Of a stretch of 64,000 bases of DNA, positions 1-14,190 are shown one piece after another; within the stretch, counting starts at the first letter, position 1, and each line of letters opens with the position of its first letter. The stretch is from Mauremys mutica (taxonomy: Eukaryota; Chordata; Testudines; Geoemydidae). The notes beneath the pieces are model-generated. The model saw only the letters and a list, made by a program, of their open reading frames with translations, made no database searches and was not told the DNA's origin. A program made the position numbers and the translations under genes. The stretch covers positions 27,851,340-27,915,339 of the forward strand of contig NC_059077.1 of assembly GCF_020497125.1 (NCBI RefSeq), written 5' to 3'.

Positions 1-528
1 GAGTCCATGTGGAGTTCTTCTTCTTGTGCTGTTGGTGGGAGGGTAAACTGTGTATCCGTGCGCTGTTCAGTGTTGTCCTGAAAGAATTCTTTGAGTCGGA
101 GACGGCGAAAGTAGGCTTCCAGATCACCGCAGAACTGTATCATATTGGTGGGGGTGGCAGGGCAGAAAGAGAGTCCCCGAGATAGGACAGACTGTTCTTC
201 TGGGCTGAGTGTGTGGTTGGATAGATTGACGATATTGCTGGGTGGGTTAGGGGTACCACGGTTGTGGCCCCATGTGGCAGGTAGGAGTTTAAACAGCTTA
301 CAGTCCTTTTTCCTTTGTAGAGAGGTGAAGTGAGTAATGTAGATCTTCTGTCTTATTTTAGTGAAGTCCGTTTGTATGGAAGTTTGGTTATTGATGAGAG
401 TCTCCAGGTTGGAGAGCTCTTTTTTGATGTTTTCCTGTTTGCTGTATAGGATGCTGATCAGGTGGTTCCTCAGTTTCTTCGATAGAGTATGGCATAATCT
501 CTCACTGTGGTCTGTGTAGTATACGTCC
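1..528 (-). pseudogene. Penelope-like element reverse transcriptase, N-terminal fragment
   Basis: One minus-strand frame is open from about 519 to the window edge without a stop. It includes SERLCHTLSKKLRN, a coiled Lys/Glu-rich stretch, and LSNHTLSPEEQSVLSRGLSF-CP. The motif LS...LSPEE-SVLSRGL-F is the conserved block upstream of the RT core in Penelope-like elements. The copy starts abruptly near 528, so it is 5' truncated there, and it continues beyond base 1. It lies in OXCT1 intron 3, in the same orientation as the gene. I see no RT catalytic motif because that part would lie outside the window. The family call rests on motif memory and could be confirmed by protein search. Confidence 0.7.
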
Positions 529-1389
529 AAAACAGTTTATATTTGTTTTAAAGGGGGTGATCATTTGTATTCTAGGTCATATAGCCCCATTTCCTCAATA
601 CACATGACACTAAGCATTTGCTATGTTGCCAAGAGGCATAATACCTAAGTTGGTCAATCTACAGCAGATGCTGTTAATTATGTGTCACATTGCCATGGAC
701 TCCTATTTTCAGTTAATATAAAATTTTGCTTTCACTGTATGGTAATTTTTGTTTGGTCCCTGACACGGATGGCTTTGGATACTTTATTCTAACCCTTGGG
801 GAAGGGTTTCCTATAATTGCCCTGTGACTGAATTTCTTCAAAGACCCTCTTCTATGCAATAGCCACAAAGTCTGTTCACGCACACCTTCCATTTTTTGCT
901 TTCTCATTTAAACCTCCATCCTAAAATATTGGGTCACTGAGATTTGTGGCTGGAGGGAGCTGTTATTATAATTTTTATTATGACAACTCATTTCTTGTTT
1001 TCTCCTTCCTCTGCCCCCCTTTTTCTGTTTGGTGAAGGGGGCAGTCATAGGAAATTTCTTCTTAATGCTTCCAGCAGAAACGTAATTCACCACTGAAATT
1101 AAAATTCCTCCTGTCATATAGTAAGAGCAGAGCAATCATGTCAGCACCTGGTGACTGAGGGCAGGGCAAGTTAATTCTTTCAAACATTTTGGAGAGAATT
1201 ATGGTAATAGGACAGAAGGGGCATGATACGCCTACGCAAGCTGCTGCCCCCAATGTAAAATGCTCTGACAGCTCTGGTGGTGAAACGAGAAGTAGAAAAG
1301 CAGTCAGGGCTCAATCCAACTCCCACTGAAGTCCCATTGATTTTATTGGGAGATGAATCAGACTCTTAGGCCCAAATTGTTAAAGCTAT

Positions 1390-1424
1390 TTAGGCATTGC
1401 TGCACTCAGCGTTGCAATGCCTAA
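1390..1424. repeat. Short perfect hairpin
   Basis: TTAGGCATTGC and its exact reverse complement GCAATGCCTAA are separated by 13 bases. It lies inside what looks like an old dispersed repeat (about 1285-1480). Confidence 0.8.
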
Positions 1425-2616
1425 CTGATTTAGGAGCCTAAATCTCATTTGAAAAGGAATTTAAGCACTTAAGACTAAACACTGTTGTCACCAGCCACCT
1501 ATGAACACTTGCCCGTCAAGACATTGGACCATCAAATCCAGTACCCTGCTTCTGAGGGTGACCAATAAAAGGCAAACAGTGCTCTTGAAGTTTGAAAAGG
1601 GCAAGTGACAACCCCTCTGAAAAGAATCCCACATGGAAGTGCACACTCTTACTACCACTACGAAATGAACTTTAATAATAATAATAATAAAAAGGTAAAT
1701 CCAGTCTTATGTACTTTACTTATATGCAAAATACCTTATGAACTGTATTGAAAACACATTTTTTAGACTCAGAAGGCTAAAGCTGCTCAGACTTATGCTA
1801 AGTTCCACAGTTGTGCTTCATTGCCTTTAGACTAGCAGGAAAGCCAGTCGGCCTCCTCCCATTTTACTCTCCACTGTGAAATACTATTCAACGTATCTAC
1901 TTACAACAAATGAAGGGGTTCATTCCCCTCTTTCATTTCATGTCCCTTCATATACCATATTTTCCTACTGATGAAGATATTTGCAGAATTTGTACTAATC
2001 ATGTTTGAATCTGCAGTATATGCAACTTACTTCAAAGGCCTAGTGAATGAAATATGAAGGTGACTGATGGCTAAGGTTAACTTCTGTTGCATGGTGTTAG
2101 AGTGACAATATACTGATACAGTACTACAGTTAAGCTTAGATCAACTCCTGTATTTCCACTCGTCATCTGCAGTCAAAATCTGGAAGTCAAGCTGCTCACT
2201 GCTGTATTTGATTTCTTACTGGCTCCATACTTTAGTGATCTTAGGACAATGCGTTCTGCCAAAATCCTGAAATAACTCCTATGATAAAATTGGAAACATG
2301 AGTTATGCAGTCTTTTTCTGGGGCTACAGTTTACAAAGTGTTAACTCAGTAAACTGTAATAAACAGTAATAATAAAGAACCTTACAAGTTAAAAACATAT
2401 AGACCAAACAACTTAACTGATGATATTTTATGGATTTATTTATTGCCATTATTATTTTGGCAACTTACTAAGAGCAAAGTTTGCCTAATGCAACCCACTG
2501 CAGGGCAAGTTTAGCTTGTAACTTCACTTCCTGGAGGGGCAATGTAGTTAACTTCATATATTCTGTCTATGTATGCATACACATATCTGTATATGTGACA
2601 CAGAAGCGGCACCCAC

Positions 2617-2618
<2 letters not shown>

Positions 2619-2654
<36 letters not shown>
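2619..2654. repeat. (TC)n(CA)n microsatellite
   Basis: Uninterrupted CT repeats pass directly into CA repeats. Confidence 0.9.
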
Positions 2655-2655
<1 letters not shown>

Positions 2656-3044
2656 AGTAGAAATCAGACTCAACATGACAGCCCTTTCCCCTTCTCTCAG
2701 CTGTTATTTTCTCTATTTAAATTATAAATTCCTTGTCTAATTATGTGTCTGTAAAAGCAAAATGAATTAAAGCCTCTCAACACTTCTGAGACATATTGGA
2801 TGCAAGGGTTCTCTCAGTTTTACAGAGTATTTCTGAAATGTTAAAAACATGCAAACATGTTTCCACTTCTTGTGTGTTCAGAAAGCACCTACCATAAATA
2901 AATAAATAAATAAATGAGAAAATTAAGACAAGGATCTGGCTAAGTTACTTTACAGAGGAAGTCTGTGGCACATCAGGAAATATGACCCAAATTATAGGGG
3001 CATGTCAGGACCACTACAGTTAACTAAGGTCACAACTCCTGTTT

Positions 3045-4445
3045 AAAGGTGGACAATTTTAAGTCCTCTAAAATCAAGATGCTTGGTTAGACTCCTATGA
3101 AAGTTGGTGTGCCTCAGCAGGGTGAAGGGTAGGGTTAGACACACAAATTTGGGGTCATTTGGAACTGCAAGGGTTGCAGAGATCAATCCTGAAAAAAAAT
3201 AACCATTTTTCAAAAAGTTTCTGGGTTGGTGTTTGGTTTTTTTGTTCTTTTTTGCACACAGAGCCAGAGTTCAAACTATTGATGTGATATGGGTCAAAAA
3301 TGGTCTCCATCTGTTGAGATTTACCAAAGACAGCGCAGGACCCCCACTAAATCTTTGGGGGACCCAAACTGAGAATGGTATTTAAGACAAAATGGCTAGA
3401 GGGCTTCCATTCCCACCATTTTATATGCTTTAAAACTTGACTCTGCTTTAATGCTCTAAAATCCAAACAGTAAATCAGACTGCTTTGAAATCTGGTGCGT
3501 CTCATGGTGGCATGGGGTAGCATTTGTGATCCAAAATTTAATTGAGGAGTTCTTAAGTTGCAGTCCTGTCCCCCTTCCTCCCAAACTGTCTCTTTCCATT
3601 GCCTTGTACTGTTAAACTGAGAGGTATTAATGACCGGATGAAACCACAGAACTCATTGAGATTGATGGCTGTGAACTCACCCTTCAATTAACAAAGAAAA
3701 GTTAATGACAACCCCCCACCTCAGACAAATGGAGCTTTGGACCAGTGACTGGTGGTTTCTACAATTTGTGAGTGATATGTGGCAATTTTATTTGGGGGAA
3801 TATAATCAAAGCATTTGGAGAAAAACAAACAAACATGAGAATGCTTTCCGGCAGGGATAAAGGGAGTGGAGGAGTTATGGGGAAGGGGAGAAGGGTTGGG
3901 GGCTCAGAGGAGGGAAGCATTGCACTCCCCCCCCCAGCTCTACTGGAGCACCCCAACACTACACCCTAACTCCCCTACACCCCTCAGCTCTGCCCATCCA
4001 CCAATTCACTGTGAGCTCTGTGGGGTAGGGAATGTCTCTTACTTTGTTGTTGATTTTGGGCACAGCAGCACCAGTATAGTGAAGGTTGCCTCATGATTTC
4101 TCTTTAGAGGCTGGTCCCTGTAAATCCTCTAAAATTGATATGCTTAGTCAGATTCCTCTGAAATTTGGTGTGCCTCAGGGGGATTGGTTTGTCTCAGGAG
4201 GTGCAGGGTAGAGCTAGTGCCCCAAATGGGGGCGGTCATTGGAGCTAAGGGTTGTGGACGTATAAGCCCCAAAGTGGGGGGGGAAAACTATTTTTCAAAA
4301 AAGGTTCTAGGAGTTTGTTTCGTTCTTTTGCACAGAACTAGAGATCAAACAATTCATGTAATGTGGGAAAAAATGGCTTGAGTGCCTCAAAGTTTTACGT
4401 AAGGTAGTTGGGGGACCCAAATTGGGAACCGTATTTAGGAACATG
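3045..4445. repeat. Three diverged copies of one repeat unit
   Basis: Segments at about 3045-3400, 3420-3545 (partial) and 4120-4440 share the same order of phrases: 'cctctaaaat...gctt', 'tgaaatttggtgtgcctcag', 'gtagggtta...caaatttgggg', a polyA-like stretch with 'tttttcaaaaa', 'gttctttt-gcacagaac' and 'gggggacccaaa'. They are in direct orientation and clearly diverged, so the duplication is old. Between units 2 and 3 lies about 570 bp of unrelated, partly G-rich sequence. I do not know the family name. Confidence 0.7.
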
Positions 4446-7400
4446 TTCACTTCTACGTTTGCGTAGTCTGGAAAGATTACCGGGGGACTGGAGGGAGGGG
4501 GCGAGGGGAGTGCCCTGAGAGCACAAAGTAGCCAAATTAATGTGGTGTGTCCAAAGACACACAGTGCAAAGATTTGGAACTGACCGCACAGGTATCTTGG
4601 CTGCTGAGGGCAAAGAAATGTGCATGCTGCAAGGGTTGCCAACAGGTGGATTCTGGGCAACTCCTGGATCACACGGTTGCAGAAGTTTGCAGGACAGCAA
4701 GCAGTACACGACATGGGGATTGCTGGCTACCGGCCGATCTGGGTGGAGGGAGGTGGCCTGCCTTGGATCATGCTTGAGGATGTGGTGATTCACTAGACGG
4801 AAATGATCTGGCCCTTAAACCTGGTGTGCACTTCATACACCCTCCAAATCAGCTCTCATACATTGTAAGAGATTTGTATCCAGGAGGTGTGATAGTTTTC
4901 TCTGATTTCGCTGAGCATCTGTATAATTGCTACAAAGTCAATAGGAAAGCTGTTAAGTGCTGGAAGAACACTAATTGGGAAAGTGGAGGGTTCATGGTTG
5001 ACCAGAAAATGTACACAGTATGGAACAAACATTATAAGCTCTGACACTTCACTGTTTCTCAGAGACAGGGTTCATCGACTGGACAGAAGCTACTGCCAAC
5101 TCCAGGGAAATAGAGGGAAGACAACATGAGCAATCACCTCCCTGCCTTTTTGTCCGTCAGTATTGTTAGATGGAATCAATCCTCTGGGTAAGAATGAACT
5201 GGTTGTAGAAGGAGGTGAAAAGCTTGTATTTTTCTTCAACAGTGTAGGTTGGCAGAGTCAAGGTACGACCCTGTATTGGTGTATTGCTGGGAGAGGACAG
5301 AGACAAGGCTGCATAGGCAACATTAACTGTCTCTTTCCTGGTTTTCAGAAGTTTGAGTTTTGTTCAGTTCAACAACATTCTGCAATAGGACAACATACCA
5401 CCAAGCAACAGTGACTCTGTATTAACATTTTTTTTTGCCACTGACTTAACTTCAGGTCCCAGGCATCCACAGAAGCTACATGGCAGATAAAATAGGAAAG
5501 CAAAATCTATTTTAGTAAATATAATGTAATGTATATTACTAATGTTTTCATTCCACTATAAATTAGTTATTTGTTAAGAGCTGACAGTGTGTTTGGTGCT
5601 GTATAAAGTACAATTGTAAACATAGTCCCAGACCAAAGAAGTATGGAATCTAAATTAGAATACAACATAGTAACAGATGGCTTATCTACCTTGGCTCTCA
5701 GCAACAGTAATTAAAGCCCGTAATAAATACTTTCCCATTACATTCAATAACCTTTTCCCACTTCTGTAGCATTTTTGCCTACTCCATTCAGCCCCAAGCC
5801 TGCTGTTATAACAAGCAGGTCAAATGCTTACCACAATGGTACGGTTCAACATACTAGAGCAAGTTTACCTCCAAAATCAAAGGGATTCCTGCAGAAAGCA
5901 CACAAACGATGGAATGCAGCGTGGGTAACAGGTTGGTCATGCCTTTAAGCAGACAGTTGAATCAGTGGTAATCTGACAGTATGTCACCAATCTCTTTTTA
6001 GAAGATCATCTCAGGGGATTAGGAAGTTTAAGTAGTAAGATAGAAGTCTTCAATAATATTTCACTATAAATAATACATAGAACTTCCAGAGCCCAAAATC
6101 ATATCCTTGAAAATATGATAATGTATATTTAAGAGCCACCAATGGAAACTAATGTTGTCAGGAAAAAAAATGGTTTGTGATGTTGGACATCGGGCCACAT
6201 TTCTCCCTGGTATAACTGATGATTTCAGTGGAGTTACAACAGGCATGAATTTGGCCCACTGAGAAGGCACAGAGATATCAAGGAGACCTTGATCCTGTGA
6301 CTTGGTTTAACTAAAATTATTTTTTCCACTTTTCCTTTTCCACCATATGAATCATGATGACTTAGTCATTTTAGGCCTAGATCTGCAGCCCTGATTTTAA
6401 GTAGTTCCTTACTTCACAAGTAGAACCACTGAAATTAATTGTTGAAATGAACGAAACTCCTCAAACTGAGGAAGGGTAGCAGAAACAGACCCTTTATGAA
6501 ACTGGCATTATGAAAAAAAAGAAATTAAACTGGCTGTATGTTGTTTTTTTTTAAACCTTCATATGGTATTTAGGAGTATATCCCTGCTATATAATTTTAT
6601 AGAATCATTCCAAAACCTATAAAAGGATTAGACTCAATTAAAATTCTATAGAGTTTTTAAGAGTAGCTGCAATTACAGAAGGATGACTGTGCTCTAAGAG
6701 GATAGTTGCTTGGTGTTCTGTGTTAACACGGGCTTCAGTTCTGCAGACTCTTCACCTACTGAGAATCCAGGCATGGGTGGGCTAAAGGCTTCTATTGCCA
6801 GCCTAAAGGGAGAGGCTACCCCAGACCCAGATCCCAAGTAATTCTGGGGCACAATTAATGAAAAACAGGGACTGGAGTGAGGGTCTGCAGACACTTCAGG
6901 ACAAAAGTAACTTTACTCATACGAGTAAACATTACACTGTTACTTAAATGATTACAGAATTATAGCCCTGGGGTCTCCCAAATAGTTCGAAGGAACAGAC
7001 AATGTACTTCTTTTAATAGACCTACTCATTCACAAAAGTTTTCTAATGTGATGGCTTGGCTGGCTGAAATGTCTAACTTTCTCGGCCTTTATATCAGTAA
7101 ACAGTGGTCAGCAGTCTCATTAGCTGGAAGAGATCCCTCTTGTTTCGGTGAAAGGACGTTGTCAAGGTTTTATGTGGCTAAATAGTGACATACTTTGAAA
7201 ATTAACTGTCCTCTGTTGATAGCCTTTTCCTTAGGATTTCAGGAAGCATTTTTATGCTGTGATACTATTAGGAAAAAAAATATTGAAAGTAGGCATGGCT
7301 TACTATTAATACTGGAGTCAAAACAAGCCAGCGCATGTGTAATAATGGTTTTCAATTTTCATCTTCCTCAGATGTAACATGCACCATAGGTGGAGGATCA

Positions 7401-9815
7401 CAAGCCTAAAATTCATCCTGAATGCAAGTCTTTCAATATGCAGTAATTCAAATTTGATCAATTATATTATTGTCCTAAAACAGACGCAGCCTGTTTAAAT
7501 AAAGTACACATGGTTACACACACATGTCCTACAGAAAAAGGTGAGGAAACTGTTTTATGATCTTGGCAAGGAATGTTATGGGATTACAGCTGCATTCTTC
7601 CTTCAGGGACACTGGCTGTTTGTAGCCCTACAGAACAGGACGGAGATACAGCTTTCAAACCATTCAAAGCCCAAGATTCTGCAGCATCATGGATTTCTGG
7701 GCATTCCTAAGGAAAGCATGCCCCATCACACTGCTCTCTAAGGACCCTATCTGACTCCCATTAGCGTCAGTGGAAAGCCTCATTTCAATGGGAGCTGAAT
7801 ATGGTCCTGGGTTCCCATTGACAGCCAAGCTCTTTCCGGGACTCCAACCAACAGAAGCTACAAAGGAGAGTAAATGTTGTTTGGAGCTCGGTTAACTCCT
7901 GATTAAAACTCCCCTGGGGGCATGGAACAAAATGGCTGCTCCTTAGTTCCACCCCACAGCAAAAAACCAATTATTCAGCTATATGATGATGTTCTGCTCA
8001 TTTGGGAATGGCAAGTGAGGAAGCATATGATAGAGCTATCCCGCCCCTCTCCTTTAAATGGTTTCAGGCCTCTTTTCCCTTCCTTTGCTTCATCCCATGG
8101 AAATTGGTATTTGGCTGCCAGAGCCAAATTCTACCTCAATTCCTTCTATTCAAATCAACCTAAATCATATCTGTGAAGTTGCACAGGTATAACTGAGGGT
8201 ATGATATGCTCCAAATGACATATGAAAGTAACATTAAGTGTTGGATTTCAACCTAACAAGAAGTATGGACATTTATACACGGACCCAATCTCTATCCTCA
8301 AAAACATATCACCTTTCATTAAAAGCAAAGAATAAAGTTAATAAAATGTCAGTCTGGAGGCATCTTTCAAATAAGGGAAAGAAAGAGGGCGGGATGAGAG
8401 GGCAATGGAGAAAAGCATAATGGGATTAAACTGGAGGGTGGAAAGGTGAAAGATATTTGCAAAGGTTTCATCAAAAGCCAAAAGACCTTATATCAGAAGC
8501 AGGAAGCTTTCTGAGGAAATAGAAGTGCAATGGACTTTGTCAAATTAGCCTAAACTACACAGTGTCTCCTAAACATTAACGAATTCTCATAGTCACTGCT
8601 AAAAAGGAACAGCAGTATTCTGGAATTACCTACATCAGAATAAATGTAAAAATGTGAAGACAGATACTAATAGGTGTTTTGTTGTGAAGAAAAGTACTTT
8701 CAGTTTATGTCGTCACACTTTCAACAATCTCACTCAAATATGGCAATGATAAAGGCTAAAAGTGTTTTAATGATGAATGGATCCACATTATCTTATCATT
8801 CAGTTACACTGTCAATAGAGCAGCAGATTAAAAGAAACTTTGTTAATGTTTAAACTGCACTTGTAAAGTTAGAGGAAAGAAAGTTAAAGAGTAAAAGCCT
8901 GGATCCGGTCTTTCACACTATCAAGTTGCACCCAGCTACATTATGTATTTTAATTCAAGGAAGCATCCAACTTCATCTTGTATTTTCACTCAGATGATTG
9001 ATTTTTTAAAAATGGCTAAAATGTTGTTAAATGAGAACTCAAGTGTTATACATTAATATTCTGAACCTTTTATATAACAGGAAACCTTACTGGAAGAGGA
9101 CAGTCACTTTTCAAACAGCTTTTATTTATTTATTTTTAATATGTTAATGTCTGCACTGGTGCGGAAAATACTTAGAATGACATTCTGTTCTTAACTCACA
9201 TTAACCCCCTCTGGTAAAATAATGTTAAGAACTCACTTGCAGGGGAAAGGACCTTTCAAGTCTTCTTTTCTACCTACACTCCTATGTTCCCTCACTACCC
9301 CTAACCAACAAGATGCAAGGTCCCTGATTCATCACCACCCTTCCCCTGGAAGATGTGGATAGGGTCCCAAAAACTTCCTTTCTGAGGAAATGGTCCATAG
9401 GAAGCACCAATATTAATCCAGTTCTACTGAAACAATGTGATATTTTTCATTGCCTTGACGTGAATTCAGAGTATAGAAGAAACAAAGTAAGTACAAGTCT
9501 GCAGAAATGACAGCATGCTGGCATTACTTTGTTTGCTTGACATTACAAGCGACACTGTGCCAAAAAAGGGGTCAGGGGGAGGGAAAATGGTGAAACAGAG
9601 AATCTAAGAAACAAGCCTACACTACAATAATGACCTGTAAACACAGCGCCTTGGACTGTGATCACAGATTTCACAAGAAAAGAAAGTTTAGGTCAAGTCA
9701 GCAAGTCGTGGGAAAACTCCCATGAAAAAGCACAAATGCTACAAGAAGATGTATTCATGATTTCACATTCTTCCCTCTAAGTCAATGACAAAACATTGTT
9801 CTTTGGAGTTACTAT
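4446..9815. other. OXCT1 intron 3, no gene seen
   Basis: AT-rich intron. I find no exon-like match and only faint old repeats: about 5560-5665 (a 'ggtgctgtataaagtacaa...agtcccagacc' fragment also seen near 24.6 kb), 6190-6260 and 7755-7800 (short 'tcaatgggag'-type remnants). The remainder looks like unique sequence. Confidence 0.5.
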
Positions 9816-10040
9816 GGGTATGTCTATACTACCTACTGGATCGGTGGGCAGCGATCAACCCAGCAGGGGTCGATATCGACCCCCGAGCCCTCTCCCATCG
9901 ACTCCTGTACTCCAGCGCTGCGAGAAACGCAGGCAGAGTCGATGGGGGCGCAGCAGCAGTTGACACACCGCAGTGAGTAGATCTAAGTATGTTAACTTCA
10001 GCTACATTGTGTAACTTAGCTGCCCTCGTGTAGACCTGCC
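9816..10040. mobile_element. Harbinger-type MITE
   Basis: The left end GGGTATGTCTATACTAC mirrors the diverged right end, whose reverse complement reads GGCAGGTCTACAC. The interior is CpG-rich ('gtcgatatcgac') and contains no gene. GGGTATGTCTAC is also the start of the Harbinger termini elsewhere in this window. No clean 3-bp target duplication is visible. Confidence 0.6.
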
Positions 10041-10475
10041 TAAGTTGCTGACTGTGCCATTTTATCAGATGAGTTATTAAACAAAGGTTACCACTTTTGG
10101 TTACTAACCATCCCTTGAGACATTGCAAAGGAGATGGGGTGTTAGCCCCAATGGGCTGGGCTAATTCAAATATAATTAAATATACTCTGCACATTGGCAT
10201 CCTCCCTGCAATTTCACTCTCTATCCTAACAGTATTGCCATGCACTGTTACATAGCTATTACGTTCCACCCCAGAAGTAGATGCACTTCAGTGGGTGAAA
10301 TTACACCTATATACAAAGATTGTTAAGTGCTCTGGAAATCATCAAAGAGTTCTAAAAATACACAAGATAAATTGTGCGAAGGCTGAGGGACAATATCCAT
10401 ACTCAGGAGTCATTCTCTCCTCCCTCTTACATGAATTTCTTAACTGTTAAGCATGTTTTTTTAGAAGACACACAA

Positions 10476-10769
10476 GGGTGTCTACATTACCATAAGAGAC
10501 CCACGGCATAATTGCAGCTGGCCTGGGTCAGCTAGCTTGGGCTTGCGGGTCTCAGGTTGTGGGACTATAAAACTGCAGTGTTAACATTTGGGCTTGGGCT
10601 GGAACCCAGCTCTGATACACTATGAGGGGGAGGGTCTCATTGCCCAGGCTTCAGCCCCAGCCCAAAAGTGAACACTACAATTTTCAGACCCACGGCCCAA
10701 GACCAAGTCAGCTGACCTGGCCTCTGAGACTTGGCACTGCAGGTTTTTATTGCAGTGTAGACATACCCC
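10476..10769. mobile_element. Hairpin-forming MITE with TGTCTACA termini
   Basis: The outer ends GGGTGTCTACA and TGTAGACATACCCC are inverted. Long internal stretches ('gagacccacgg', 'cagctagcttgggcttg', 'agtcagctgacctgg') pair with each other, so nearly the whole element can fold back. There is no coding capacity. It belongs to the same Harbinger-related terminal class as the MITE at 9.8 kb. Confidence 0.6.
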
Positions 10770-11251
10770 AAAACTCACAAACGGAGTGTTCAAAAATTCC
10801 CTATGACTTAAAAAAGGAAGTAGAGTTGAAATCATGGCTTTTAAAACAGATTAGCTGAAATATGTATAACCAGGTTTTGTGGTGGCATTCAACAGAATAA
10901 ATAACTCACCATGTGCCTCAGCAGTGACAACAGCTCTCTATGACAAAGCTTGGAAGTCTACTGTATTTCTATAGTCATGCCCAAATAACTGTTCCAAAAA
11001 TAGCTTAATGAGCAGCCATGGGAATTTGTCCAAATCAAAACAAGATCTTGGCAGCTCAAAGCACATTCACCTCGCATCATCCTTGGGATGATTTTGGCCA
11101 TAGAATGTTAAGTCACAAGGATGGCTCTTCCTAGGGAAAATATAACCTCATTTCCAATGCAAGACTTATTACAGCTCTGTTAAAATATAATTTATGTAAG
11201 CACGTTTATTAATTCTTTATATATAATATTCCAAGGGTGTCTGAACACCTA

Positions 11252-12262
<1,011 letters not shown>

Positions 12263-12266
12263 ATAT

Positions 12267-12959
12267 TGTGACAAAGTTCCTCCTATACCTTGGTGGATCC
12301 TGTGCTTACTGGCGGATTTGCTCGCCTCACAGATTTACCCTGTGGGATGGGAAACAGCCCAGAGACCTTCCCCTCTGGTAGGGGCCACAGTCCAGGTCAA
12401 TTCTTCCTGTGTATGATCAGGAGTTGGGAGGTTTGGGGGGGAACCCGGGCCCACCCGCTACTCCGGGTTCCAGCCCAGGGCCCTGTGGACTGCAGCTGTC
12501 TAGAGTGTCTCCTGGTACAGTTGCGTGACAGCTACAATTCCCTGGGCCACTTCCCCATGGCCTCCTCCCAACATCTTCTTTGTCCTCACCACCGGACCTT
12601 TCTCCTGATGTCTGATAATGCTTGTACTTCTCAGTCCTCCAGCACTATGCCTACTCACTCTCAGCTTCTTGCACGCCTCTTGCTCCCAGTTCCTCACACA
12701 CACTTCCTCTCCTCTAGCTCCCTGGCTTCCTTTGGCCTGACTGGAGTGAGCCCTTTTATAACATCAGAGGGGCCTTAATTAGAGTCAGGTGCTTAACAGC
12801 CTCACCTGACTCTTAGCAGGTTAATTGGAGTCAGGTGTTCTCATTAGTCTGGAACAGCCCCTGCTCTGGTCACTCAGGGAACGGAAAACTGCTTATCCAG
12901 TGGCCAGTGTATCTCTCTTCTACTACTCTGCTGTTCCCAACTGGCCTGGGTCTATCACA
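12267..12959 (+). mobile_element. Solo LTR, probably Ty3/gypsy
   Basis: The 693-bp unit begins TGTGACAAAG and ends CTATCACA, so the termini are TGTGA...TCACA. It is flanked by ATAT on both sides (12263-12266 and 12960-12963), a 4-bp target duplication. It is C-rich and has no internal coding region, as expected of a solo LTR left by recombination. Orientation is tentative. Confidence 0.7.
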
Positions 12960-13079
12960 ATATACACACGTATTATTATCTAGGATTACATACGTATTCA
13001 CAGCATCCCAAATACTGCAGCCCTGTTAACGGCGCTTTGCAAGAATATAAATTCAAATGTGTAATCTAATAAAAACACA

Positions 13080-14190
13080 CAGGGGTGGAAGTAACTCAGG
13101 GATTCGTACCAGTATGGGGTGGGGCTGGCTCTTGTTATGTAAAGCCTCTGCTCAAATGCAATTGTAAGATCTGTAACTTGTATCATTAAGTTCTGCAACC
13201 TTTTTGCAGACTTTGTAACTTCAGTTATTGTTAGCATAGGCTTTTAAGTTTTGTAACCTTTGCAAGCTCTGTGGCCTTTTCAGGTTGCCACTTGTATGAA
13301 CTTCCAAGCTTTGTAACGTCCCATCCCTCAGAGAGAGTGTGAACGAGGGAGTGTGAACAAGGGAGTGTATGTGAGACTGGGCGGAGAGGAACTGCAAGGA
13401 GACAGGAGCCAGATGTGTCTGATATAATCTGCCCTGAGAAGGCAGTCATGAAGTGCTGAAAAGAAAAGAAGAACCTGGTATGCATGAAAGGAACTGGTCT
13501 GGGAATGCTTCTCGGTGAGGGACACAGAAAGGAAACTCAGTGTACGTGACAGGAGCCGCCCAGTTCCAAAAATAAGAGGAAGAAGGCATGCCCACAAGCC
13601 CCTGCTTCTTGACCCTCTCAGCAGCCTGGATTCGTGACCACAGACAGACACACCAGATCTACCATGCTTCGGCTTCTCGGCCTCCATGCTGTCTCTGCCT
13701 GTGTAAGTGTGTGGGTGCATGTGGGTATGAATGCAGTGAATGTGTGCGGGTATGAATAAGCTCCATCTCTTTTCTATCTGACCTAACAGTGGCATTGTTA
13801 TAAAACTAATACAAGTGTGACCCTGGGTTGGTTTTTAGGGGAACCTAGGTAACAGCTCTGGCCCCTAGAAGGGGTGGGGCCTCGGACAGAAGGGGCGGGG
13901 CTAGGGGTCAACATGCGCCAGCCAGCCCTTCCAGGTTGCCCGGTCCATGGTGCCCAGGGTTCCTGTGGCAATTTAAAGGGCCCGGAGCTCCGGACGCCAC
14001 TGCTGCGATAGCTGCGTCTGGAGCCCTGGGCCCTTTTAGATCGCCAGCCCCGGGGCAGCTGCTCCCTTTGCCCCACCCCGGTGACCTTAAAGCACTGCAG
14101 GGTCCTTTGCCGCAACAGTGCTTTAACATTGCTGCCCCTTCTCCCCCGTCGGCAGTAAAGACGTACAACACATTTCCGCTCCACACTTCC
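13080..14190. repeat. Composite repeat region with a possible LTR-like insertion
   Basis: The left edge CAGGGGTGGAAGTAACT resembles a hAT terminus. Inside, 13139-13794 is flanked by TTGTTAT on both sides (13132-13138 and 13795-13801), and contains a TGTTATG start, a GAATAAG near its end and TAACA, all suggestive of an LTR. The part after 13800 is GC-rich and has no gene I can support. Boundaries are uncertain. Confidence 0.35.

Larger units (their letters stand above)
529..3040. other. OXCT1 intron 3 sequence, mostly unassigned
   Basis: AT-rich intronic sequence with no coding signal I can support. It holds an 11-bp-arm hairpin (1390-1424), an AAT run (1673-1690), a TC/CA run (2619-2654) and an AAAT run (about 2894-2916). 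The stretch 1285-1480 resembles the dispersed 'cccattga...caatggga' type of reptile repeat. Confidence 0.6.

Noticed and set aside
13133..13788. Solo LTR with TGTTA...TAACA ends
   Set aside because: Flanks of those ends do not match; a 7-bp TTGTTAT repeat supports other boundaries. It is kept only as a low-confidence composite repeat.
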